A DNA stretch of 10,983 bases from DASRAA01 sp036512955 (GTDB lineage Bacteria; Acidobacteriota; Terriglobia; Terriglobales; Acidobacteriaceae). The translations under genes and the position numbers were made by a program. Positions 5,037 to 10,983 of the stretch are shown here, in pieces. Below the pieces are notes generated by a model. It saw nothing but the letters and a program-made list of their open reading frames with translations. It was not told where the DNA came from and did no database searches. Positions within the stretch are counted from its first letter, which is position 1. Each line of letters begins with the position of its first letter. Location: positions 1 to 10,983 of the forward strand of contig DATBZX010000396.1 in assembly GCA_036512955.1 (NCBI GenBank), read 5' to 3'.

Positions 5037-5936
5037 ATGGGTCTGCGTCATCGCGGTTTCGCAATACTGTTTCTACTCGCTGCAGTCATCGCAGCCGCCG
5101 CTGCTGAGCCTGCGGGCATTGCCGATTTCTCGTATCAGCCGTGGCTACTCGTAAACGGCTCCGCCTGCTTGTTCATGGTCGCCATGAAAGGCGCACCGCA
5201 GAAAGTCACTGGCCAATGGCTGGGACACGAACTAGCCTTCTCTCTCGGCTCAGGTGGAACCTGGTATGCGCTGGCTGGAGCAGCACTCGAGACCAAGCCC
5301 GGGAGCTACGACGTCGCGATCGACGCGACCATGCGCGATGGCAGTGTGCTGCGTCAAGTGCATCCCGTGATAGTGCGCGCCGCAAAATACAGAACCTCGC
5401 GTCTCACTGTCCCGCAGAAATATGTCTCGCCCGATCCCGAAACCCTGAAGCGCATCGAAGCGGAAAAGGAACTCAAGGCCGCGGCCTTCGCGCACCTGAT
5501 CACGGTCCCGGAATGGTCGGGCAACTTCGTCGCACCCGTGCCTTCGGAAATTTCCGAGACCTTCGGTACCAGCCGCACCTTCAACGGCAAGCTGGCCAGT
5601 GTGCATCGTGGCGAAGATTTCCGCGCGCCCACCGGAACTCCCGTACACGCCTCCAACGCCGGCGAAGTGGTGCTGGCGCGCGAGCTTTTCTACGAGGGCA
5701 ACTGCGTGGTCATCGATCACGGCCTGGGATTCATGACCATGTACATGCACCTTTCCAAGTTCGAGGTGCAGGAAGGCGACAAGGTGGCGAAGGGCCAGAC
5801 CATCGCTTTGAGTGGAGGCACCGGCCGCGTTACCGGTCCGCATATGCACATGTCGGTGCGCTGGAGCGGCGATTACCTCGATCCCGCAAAGCTGCTCGCG
5901 CTGAAGCTGCCCAACCTATCGCCGCCTCGGCCCTAG
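5037..5936 (+). CDS. Secreted M23 family (LytM/lysostaphin-type) zinc metallopeptidase (299 aa)
   Basis: Probable peptidoglycan endopeptidase or LytM regulator in the periplasm. The signal peptide is about 1-23 (hydrophobic FAILFLLAAVIAAAAA, then AEPAG). Residues 25-115 form a beta-rich domain like the N-terminal module found in such peptidases. A charged helical linker (134-153) leads to the catalytic domain, about 163-290. Zinc ligands are visible: HRGED with His190 and Asp194, and HMH with His269 and His271 (His271 as ligand); the accessory histidine is in YMHLS at 238. All M23 catalytic residues are present, so it is likely active rather than a degenerate LytM factor. No clear Shine-Dalgarno precedes ATG 5037, but no better in-frame start exists before the signal peptide. 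The following genes are on the opposite strand (convergent), with a 249-bp gap and no strong terminator seen. Confidence 0.93.
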   Translation: MGLRHRGFAILFLLAAVIAAAAAEPAGIADFSYQPWLLVNGSACLFMVAMKGAPQKVTGQWLGHELAFSLGSGGTWYALAGAALETKPGSYDVAIDATMRDGSVLRQVHPVIVRAAKYRTSRLTVPQKYVSPDPETLKRIEAEKELKAAAFAHLITVPEWSGNFVAPVPSEISETFGTSRTFNGKLASVHRGEDFRAPTGTPVHASNAGEVVLARELFYEGNCVVIDHGLGFMTMYMHLSKFEVQEGDKVAKGQTIALSGGTGRVTGPHMHMSVRWSGDYLDPAKLLALKLPNLSPPRP

Positions 5937-6185
5937 AACCCATCTGACAACCGTGTTGAAGAGTTACAGGTGAGTTGGCGATTTCTACAATCGAGACGGA
6001 GTATTTTCGCAACGAATCCATGGGGACGCGATTACCTTCCAGAACGCCAACCACGCGGGAGCCGGCGAAAGTTGCCGAACCGGCATATGAGCCAAGGCGG
6101 AGGACCCTCAAAAGGAAAAGGTGGGCGGAGGGCAAACTGACACTGTGGGCTTATGCCGTATGCTGCGGTCGCTTAGGTCCAGTCG

Positions 6186-7193
6186 TCACAGCGGGGGAAC
6201 CTCACCGGATGGAACAGGTGCCTTTTTCGCGGGCGGTGGAACCGGAGCCTGCGCGGCTCCCGGCTCGGGAGGAGCGGGCAGCAGCAACGTGTACTTGGCG
6301 CGCATCTGCTGATAAGCCTTCTGCCAGGCTTGCTGCTTCTGTTCGCCCAGCCAGGCCGTCTTCACATCCGGTTCCATCTCCTCGAAAGCAGGGATTCGCC
6401 CGGGAATCACGGTGTCAACATACACCAGGTGCCAGCCATAGCCCGATTCGATCGGTCCCTGCCACGAGCCGGGTTTGAGCTTCTCAAGGGCGACCACGAA
6501 TTGCGGACCGAATTCCTTGGCCAACGCCTCGGGAGCGCGGTCGCCGTAGTAGTCCTGAAACATGAACGGATCGGCGAGCGAAACCGCGAGCTTCGAATCT
6601 TCGGGCTGGCCGACGATCTTAGCTAGCGCCTTGGCAGCGTCACCCTGAGCGTTCTTGCCTCGCTTGTCCGGCGAAAAGTAAAGATGGCGAAAGCTGTAGC
6701 GGCTCGGCAGGGCGAACTTGTTGCTGTTCTTCTCGAACCAAGCTTTGAGTTCCGCGGTCGAAGGCTCATGAGCGGCGGCCACATCTTCGGCGAGGAACTG
6801 CATCTTCTGAGCCATGCGGCGCTTCACGATGGTGTCGTCCTTATCCAGTCCCATGGCGAGCGCTTCGCGATAGAGGACCTCCTCGCGGACCTTATCTTCG
6901 ACCATTGCTTCCAACTCGGCGGGCGTAGGTTGGCGATGCCATTGCGACTCGAAGTAAATATCCATGGTGCGCAGGTCGTCAAGACTGAGCGCGATCTGCT
7001 TCGACGACTCGACTCCGCCGCGTCCCCGCTGGAAGTACGCGTACGCCCCGAACAGCACGACGCCCAGCACCAGGAAATGCAGCAGCGGCTCGCGCAGCCA
7101 GCGCTTGACAGCGGGAAAGACGGAACTCTTCGGCTCGGATGGCGGGGCTGAATCGTGCTCATCCGGGATGACGCCTACAGAAACTTCACTCAT
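6186..7193 (-). CDS. Membrane-anchored parvulin-type (PpiC/SurA-like) peptidyl-prolyl isomerase (335 aa)
   Basis: Periplasmic protein-folding factor. The start is ATG at 7193: AGGAG (7209-7205) lies 11 bases upstream, and a longer frame reaching 7310 would overlap the neighbour and lacks a start signal. Residues 1-35 are cytoplasmic, 37-54 a transmembrane anchor (LLHFLVLGVVLFGAYAYF), 62-140 an N-terminal helical region (EDKVREEVLYREALAMGLD, as in SurA/PrsA-like proteins). A parvulin-like domain covers about 160-262, including SRYSFRHLYFSPD and GPIESGYGWHLVYVDT, which is the typical last strand of rotamase domains. The end (305-335) is Pro/Ala rich. In relatives this gene commonly accompanies DUF3604 and HupE/UreJ-type genes; here DUF3604 is upstream but no HupE/UreJ is found. 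The stop of DUF3604 and this gene's Shine-Dalgarno overlap, so translation is probably coupled. Confidence 0.92.
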   Translation of the reverse strand: MSEVSVGVIPDEHDSAPPSEPKSSVFPAVKRWLREPLLHFLVLGVVLFGAYAYFQRGRGGVESSKQIALSLDDLRTMDIYFESQWHRQPTPAELEAMVEDKVREEVLYREALAMGLDKDDTIVKRRMAQKMQFLAEDVAAAHEPSTAELKAWFEKNSNKFALPSRYSFRHLYFSPDKRGKNAQGDAAKALAKIVGQPEDSKLAVSLADPFMFQDYYGDRAPEALAKEFGPQFVVALEKLKPGSWQGPIESGYGWHLVYVDTVIPGRIPAFEEMEPDVKTAWLGEQKQQAWQKAYQQMRAKYTLLLPAPPEPGAAQAPVPPPAKKAPVPSGEVPPL

Positions 7194-7207
7194 GCAAAAA
7201 ACAACTC

Positions 7208-9085
7208 CTATGGTTTCGCCGGCGCGTACCAAATCGGCGACGTCCATGCGCGCTGCTGAACAGTGGCCGCGACGTTCGGGTTCGGCGGCAGGTTCAGCTT
7301 GGCGGCCCAATAGGTCGACCAGCGCGGCGTGGGAATCTCAAGCACACGGGCGTAGTAGGTCGCATGGGCGTTAGGATCGAACGACGGATCCGTCCACTCA
7401 CCGATTAGCTCGGTCGAACCAATCGTGTTCTGGTAGGTAGCGGTCTTCACGTCCACCGTGTTACCGACCGCAGAAACCTTGCCGGTTTTCGGATCGGGCT
7501 TACGGTCTCCACTCCACACCACCTCGTAAACCTTCTCCTGGCTCTTGCCGTTCTTGGTCCAGATCTTGATGATCTGAACGCGATCGAGGTTGCCGCTGTC
7601 AGGATCTTTGATGGCGTGAACGACCAACGTTGGTGCGGTTGCGCCTGCCTTCGGGGTGAGGTCGCCTCCCATCGGCACGCCACCATCGTAGGCAGCCTTT
7701 ACCCAGTCGGCCTGCTTGGTCATGTCCTTGGGATAATTCCAGCCGGCGAACATACGGACCTTGATGCGGTTTCCGGAGGTGCCGAAGGTCTCCTTGCGCT
7801 TGAAGGCGGCGAAGATGGATTCGCGGGTGTTCTCCTCGGCCCAGACTCCGGTCAGTCCGCCGGAACTGAGCGCGGTCGGGGGCTCGCCACCGACGGAGGT
7901 CGTCGCGGTAATCACGGTCTTGGGATCGCTATCCTGGTTGCCGTGCGAGCCGGGGAAGTTGCTGGGTTCGGTCGAGGTTATGCCGGAATGGAAGTCGGTC
8001 CCGGCCTCGATGCCGTATTTGAAGGGATTGACACCCAGCTTGGCCTGCTGCTCCTGTCCAACGCCGTAGGCCTGACGCAGATAACTTCCGGTTGCGGAAT
8101 TAGCCTTCTTGTCGGACCCAATCAGATACAGCCACATCTCGAAGTTGGCAAACTCGTCGGTAGGCGAAAGCGCCGGGCTCGTGTCGGTTTGCCCCTTGGC
8201 CTGGATAATCTCGGCCAGCGGTTCGTTGGCCATGCGGCGATCGGCGTAATCGCGGGTGATCGGCTTGCCCGACATGTCACGCGTGCTGAACATCAGGCCG
8301 TTGCTGGCGTTGCCGTTGTGGGGAACGGCGATGACGTCGAGGCCCTGTTTGCGCTGTGATTCCAGGTAGCGCCAAAGATCTTCCGGATCGAGCGAGTCGA
8401 ACGCCGTGTAAGGCATGGCCGGGCCTTTGTCGGCGAAGATCACGCAACGATGCAGGTTCTGGAACTGCGGCGCCGAGGTCCACTCAAATCCCACAAATGT
8501 CGTGAACTTGCCGGGCTTGTAGTACTTGTCGGAGATGGCCGCGTACTTTTCCCACGACGAGCGAACCAGTTTGGGATCGGAGAATTCCGGCAAAGGCTTG
8601 TTGACGATGGTGGAACCGATGAGCTTGCGGAACGCACTCGCAGAGACCGCGGGATCAGGATTGGTCATCATGGTGTACCACTCGGAGTTCGCGAATGGGC
8701 CGTTGGGATCAATCGTGTCGCGCACGACTCCGAGATATTCGGCATGATCGGTTACGGCAAGGAAGTCGAGGGGCGCGATGCGCTTTTGCGGCTTGCCCAT
8801 GTATTCCACGGTTTCGCCCATCGCGTATTTGTAGGAATCCTCGGGCGTCGTCCGGGTGCCGAACGCAAACGCGTCCATGGAGTAACCGCTGTGCAGATGC
8901 AGGTCGCCGAAGTAGGCGTTCTTGAGCGGATTGTGCGCGGGCCGCGCTTCCGCGGACTGGGTTGACTGCATCTGGCCACCTTGCGTCGTAGATGGTGTCT
9001 CGGAGTTTTTCTTTGAACAAGCCGCGAGAGAAAGGACCAAGCCTACTGAGGCAACTAAAAACAGTGAACTTCTCATTGCATGCAT
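7208..9085 (-). CDS. DUF3604 family lipoprotein with PHP-like metal-binding motifs (625 aa)
   Basis: DUF3604 proteins have unknown substrate, but their motifs resemble the metal sites of PHP-type hydrolases. The lipoprotein signal comprises residues 1-23 with lipobox L-A-A-C and Cys23 as the lipidated residue. A Ser/Gln-rich linker (24-52) follows. DUF3604 motifs in order: YFGDLHLHSGYS (58-69, His63 and His65), AVTDHAEYLG (110-119, Asp113 and His114), Glu201 in FEWTS, VPHNGNASNG (254-263, His256), and EAGTDFHSG (360-368, Asp364 and His366). The C-terminal part ends at SPIWYAPAKP, the usual family end. ATG 9085 is preceded by AGGA at 9093-9090; a second ATG at 9076 is an alternative that keeps the signal peptide. 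It is followed within 14 bases by the parvulin gene. A paralogue (9777 to the right edge) lies upstream on the same strand. Function is inferred as a periplasmic or surface hydrolase. Confidence 0.94.
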   Translation of the reverse strand: MHAMRSSLFLVASVGLVLSLAACSKKNSETPSTTQGGQMQSTQSAEARPAHNPLKNAYFGDLHLHSGYSMDAFAFGTRTTPEDSYKYAMGETVEYMGKPQKRIAPLDFLAVTDHAEYLGVVRDTIDPNGPFANSEWYTMMTNPDPAVSASAFRKLIGSTIVNKPLPEFSDPKLVRSSWEKYAAISDKYYKPGKFTTFVGFEWTSAPQFQNLHRCVIFADKGPAMPYTAFDSLDPEDLWRYLESQRKQGLDVIAVPHNGNASNGLMFSTRDMSGKPITRDYADRRMANEPLAEIIQAKGQTDTSPALSPTDEFANFEMWLYLIGSDKKANSATGSYLRQAYGVGQEQQAKLGVNPFKYGIEAGTDFHSGITSTEPSNFPGSHGNQDSDPKTVITATTSVGGEPPTALSSGGLTGVWAEENTRESIFAAFKRKETFGTSGNRIKVRMFAGWNYPKDMTKQADWVKAAYDGGVPMGGDLTPKAGATAPTLVVHAIKDPDSGNLDRVQIIKIWTKNGKSQEKVYEVVWSGDRKPDPKTGKVSAVGNTVDVKTATYQNTIGSTELIGEWTDPSFDPNAHATYYARVLEIPTPRWSTYWAAKLNLPPNPNVAATVQQRAWTSPIWYAPAKP

Positions 9086-9194
9086 ACCGTCCTAAGCCGA
9101 CGCACAAAACCGGCGGCTTTGCTCAGCCGCGTGCGAGATGGCCGACGCATCAGCTCGTCCTGACTAGAGTTTTTGGAGCATCACGATTGTATAC
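9086..9194 (-). promoter_or_regulatory. Leader and candidate -10 region of the DUF3604-parvulin operon
   Basis: On the - strand TATACAAT (9193-9186) could supply a -10 element, with no good -35 upstream. Within the leader, GCGGCT (9118-9113 on +) and AGCCGC (9125-9130) form a 6-bp hairpin with a 6-base loop. Promoter call is tentative. Confidence 0.25.
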
Positions 9195-9288
9195 TGCCCG
9201 CGTGACCTCGATCGTGGGCTGTGCCACAGCACGTTCGGGCACTTTATTCACCAACTACCCCAACAATTAAAGACGGCAAATCATCAGT

Positions 9289-9671
9289 TCAGGATCTTGT
9301 GCCGCCGATGTCTTGTCCCATGAATCGCGCGCGGACGAGAAGAGCGACGAGGATCCCATGGGCCACAACTCCCGGCCACAAAAGCAGCCCAACGGGTGCA
9401 CCGCGAATGCCGATGCGAATGAGGTACAGCATGGCGAGCGTGCTGTAGGTCAGCATTCCGTTCAGCGGCTGGTGGGCGGAATTTCCCGGCCAGCAGGCGA
9501 CACCGAGGCCGATCAGGGCTATGCCAGTGATGCGGCTCATCATTATGCCGATGCCATCGATGTCTACACCGAACAGTAACTGAACCACGATCGGTGGATA
9601 GGCGATCAGGATCACTCCCGTACCGCTTCGGCGGCGGCCGCCACTGCAAGGACCAGCTTCTTCAGTTTCAT
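9289..9671 (-). CDS. Small multi-pass membrane protein, interrupted by a one-base frameshift
   Basis: Function unknown. ATG 9671 begins MKLKKLVLAVAAAAEAVRE and meets TGA at 9614-9612 after 19 codons. Just past this point another frame gives VILIAYPPIVVQLLFG... through several hydrophobic helices (about four in total, with GIALIGLGVACWPG and VGLLLWPGVVAHG) to the stop at 9289. Adding one base near 9620-9623, for example a second A in GTACGGG, restores EAVTGVILIAYPP and a 127-aa protein of four helices. This resembles a recurrent small four-helix membrane family with a similar ALGVACWPG turn, which I know only as uncharacterised. An alternative start further upstream (9723) in the second frame yields a 144-aa reading with an unlikely polar N-terminus. 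It is either a decaying gene or a sequence error. Co-directional with the DUF3604 genes. Confidence 0.65.
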
Positions 9672-9720
9672 TGCACGTTCTTGATCGGCAGATTCCGTGC
9701 CTTCCTGCAGACGCGAGGGT

Positions 9721-9746
9721 CAAAGCAAACGGGCTTGCCTGCCCGC
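9721..9746 (-). terminator. Weak terminator-like hairpin after the DUF3604-LTxxQ gene
   Basis: On the - strand CGGGC (9745-9741) pairs with GCCCG (9734-9730) around a 6-base loop, followed by TTTGCTTTG. The 5-bp stem is short; it may terminate or only attenuate transcription into the small membrane protein gene. Confidence 0.35.
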
Positions 9747-9776
9747 CTGCCCAGAGGTTCCTTCTTACTTCCAGCT

Positions 9777-10983
9777 CTACATCTCCTGCTTTACCTTGGC
9801 TTCGGCCTTCTGAATCGCCTGGCTGCCCATCTTTTCGATCATTTCCCGGCGCATGTCTTCGCGCATGGTCTGGAATTTCTTCTGTTGCGCGGGATCGAGG
9901 AGAGGCGTGATTTTGGCGTCGATGGCGCCGCTGATTTGCTTCAGCTGCTCAATCTTGTCCAATGGCTTGAGCGAGGTGTTCTTCTTCAGCGCCCCGAGTT
10001 GCTTTGCCTCGTCTTGCAGGAAGGGGAGAATCTGCTGTCTCTGCTGTTCGGTCAGCCCCAGTTCAATGGAAAAGGTGTTGAGCGTCGCGGTCAACGGATT
10101 GAGCACGAACTGCGGGCTCGGAATCATCTCGTAGTTGGCGTAGCCGAATTCGTTGCTGCGCGCTCCGTAATATGTGTCGCCCAGTTTGTACACGGTCACC
10201 GCAAACGGGTCCTGGGAAATGGTGGTCACCACTTTGCCGCCTTCAATCTTGTACGGCGTGGTCACTCCCTGGTAGCCGTCGCGAACCGGGTTGCCGTAGT
10301 GGCTTGGAGTTGTGACGTTCTTGCCGATATGCCAGACGATGCTCTGGCCTTCGGCGGTATAGCTGACGCTGAACTGCTCACCGGTCGCGTTGTTGCGTAC
10401 CCAGAAGGCTTTGCCCACGATCAGCGCCTTGAGTTGCGCATCTCCCAATGCCGCGGCGCCCTTCGCCTTCAGGTCGGCCACGGTCATGCCGGCAGGCGCA
10501 TTCTTGCGCGCGTCGGCGGTCGGCGTGTACCAGATGGGCGACGACCAGGCGCGCTCCTGTCCGGTGAGCGGAACCACATCCGGCGGAGTCAAGCCGGCCT
10601 TGACCGCCTGAATGAGCGTCCAGCGCGGCGTGGGGATTTCCAGCACGCGAGCGTAGTAGAACGCGTGCAGGCTGGCATCGAACTCGGGATCGGTCCAGAC
10701 AGTCTTAAGTTCCGTAGAGCCGATGTCGTTGGTGTAGGTGGCTTTCTCCAGGTCCACGGTGCTCTTGATCGCTGGAACCCTGCCTGACCACTTGTCAGGC
10801 TTGCGGTCGCCGGACCAGACCACGTCAAAAATCTTCTCGAAGCTCTGCCCGTTCTTGGTCCAGCCCTTGATGATCTGGATGCGATCAAGATTGCCGGAGG
10901 TTGGGTCTTTCACTGCCCAAACGACAAACGTCGGAGCAGTGCCCTTTAGCGGAGGCAGGTCGGCGCCCATGGGAACGCCCTTC
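9777..10983 (-). CDS. DUF3604 paralogue with C-terminal beta module and Spy-like LTxxQ segment, 5'-truncated by the window edge
   Basis: The frame is open to the window edge, so the N-terminus with the metal-site motifs is outside. Numbering from the Met at 10970: residues 1-150 are the C-terminal third of DUF3604 and align with the neighbour at 7208-9085 through shared blocks (SGNLDR, VVWSGDRKPD, YYARVLEIPTPRW, SSPIWYTP). Where the neighbour stops (SPIWYAPAKP), this protein continues for about 247 residues. Residues 160-285 form a beta-rich module starting GMTVADLKAKGAAALGDAQL, reminiscent of small DUF995-like repeats, though unassigned. Residues 298-397 are helical with LTEQQRQQILPFL (307-319) and LLDPAQQKKFQTMREDMRRE (357-376), the LTxxQ pattern of Spy/CpxP-like periplasmic chaperones and sensors. 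The extension is intact and in frame. Same strand as the downstream DUF3604-parvulin pair. Confidence 0.9.
   Translation of the reverse strand, partial: KGVPMGADLPPLKGTAPTFVVWAVKDPTSGNLDRIQIIKGWTKNGQSFEKIFDVVWSGDRKPDKWSGRVPAIKSTVDLEKATYTNDIGSTELKTVWTDPEFDASLHAFYYARVLEIPTPRWTLIQAVKAGLTPPDVVPLTGQERAWSSPIWYTPTADARKNAPAGMTVADLKAKGAAALGDAQLKALIVGKAFWVRNNATGEQFSVSYTAEGQSIVWHIGKNVTTPSHYGNPVRDGYQGVTTPYKIEGGKVVTTISQDPFAVTVYKLGDTYYGARSNEFGYANYEMIPSPQFVLNPLTATLNTFSIELGLTEQQRQQILPFLQDEAKQLGALKKNTSLKPLDKIEQLKQISGAIDAKITPLLDPAQQKKFQTMREDMRREMIEKMGSQAIQKAEAKVKQEM

Noticed and set aside
5141..5947. 268-codon + frame overlapping the M23 peptidase
   Set aside because: Arg-rich out-of-frame translation; the M23 frame has all catalytic motifs.
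6061..6084. GCCGG...CCGGC hairpin as terminator for the parvulin operon
   Set aside because: Five-base stem with a large loop and no T tract on the - strand; too weak to call.
5975..6478. 167-codon + frame after the M23 gene
   Set aside because: Extends into the antisense of the parvulin gene, and its Arg/Pro-rich content resembles a shadow frame; the non-overlapping first part has no ribosome site.
9594..10787. 397-codon open frame on the + strand
   Set aside because: Exact antisense shadow of the DUF3604-LTxxQ gene; its Leu/Arg/His-rich translation is typical of the opposite strand of a GC-rich gene.
1..10983. CRISPR array, tRNA/rRNA genes, insertion sequence or phage genes
   Set aside because: No regularly spaced direct repeats, no cloverleaf-like sequence, no transposase or integrase motifs were seen on either strand.

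Overview
The window looks like a piece of an Acidobacteriota (Terriglobia-like) chromosome. The reasons are the high GC content, a small secreted protein of the 'VANIPFDFTVGN' type that I associate with this phylum, a PEP-CTERM protein, degenerate 'GTCATCC...GACCTGC' intergenic repeats, and DUF3604 lipoproteins next to a membrane-anchored parvulin. This assignment is inferred from family recognition, not from any search.

Layout, left half (+ strand). Positions 1-1209 hold the C-terminal 402 codons of L-glutamate gamma-semialdehyde (P5C) dehydrogenase. A 787-bp gap follows. It contains two REP-like repeats, a perfect terminator hairpin, and a decayed 3' end of a PEP-CTERM gene that still has its own terminator. 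It also contains a good sigma-54 (-24/-12) promoter, preceded by inverted repeats, for the intact PEP-CTERM gene at 1997-2578. Next come a membrane protein gene of unknown function that appears broken by two short indels (about 2687-3418), a small secreted mono-heme cytochrome c (3584-3988), a 446-bp gap, a small secreted Acidobacteriota protein (4435-4845) and a secreted M23 metallopeptidase (5037-5936).

Layout, right half (- strand, read from 10983 towards 6186). A DUF3604 protein enters from the right edge. It carries an unusual C-terminal extension: a beta-rich module, then a Spy/CpxP-like LTxxQ helical segment. After it come a small multi-pass membrane protein with a one-base frameshift, a complete DUF3604 lipoprotein, and a membrane-anchored peptidyl-prolyl isomerase. 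The Shine-Dalgarno of the isomerase overlaps the DUF3604 stop codon, so the two are almost certainly translationally coupled.

How it fits together. Most of the products act outside the cytoplasm: a sorted surface protein, cytochrome c, peptidoglycan hydrolase, DUF3604 lipoprotein, parvulin foldase and an LTxxQ chaperone-like domain. The right half reads as a cell-envelope module linking a DUF3604 (PHP-like, probably metal-binding) protein with protein-folding functions. The most interesting points are the fusion of DUF3604 to an LTxxQ segment, the sigma-54 promoter and dyads in front of the PEP-CTERM gene beside a decayed copy of the same gene, and three probable homopolymer indels. Those indels raise the question of genuine decay versus sequencing error.
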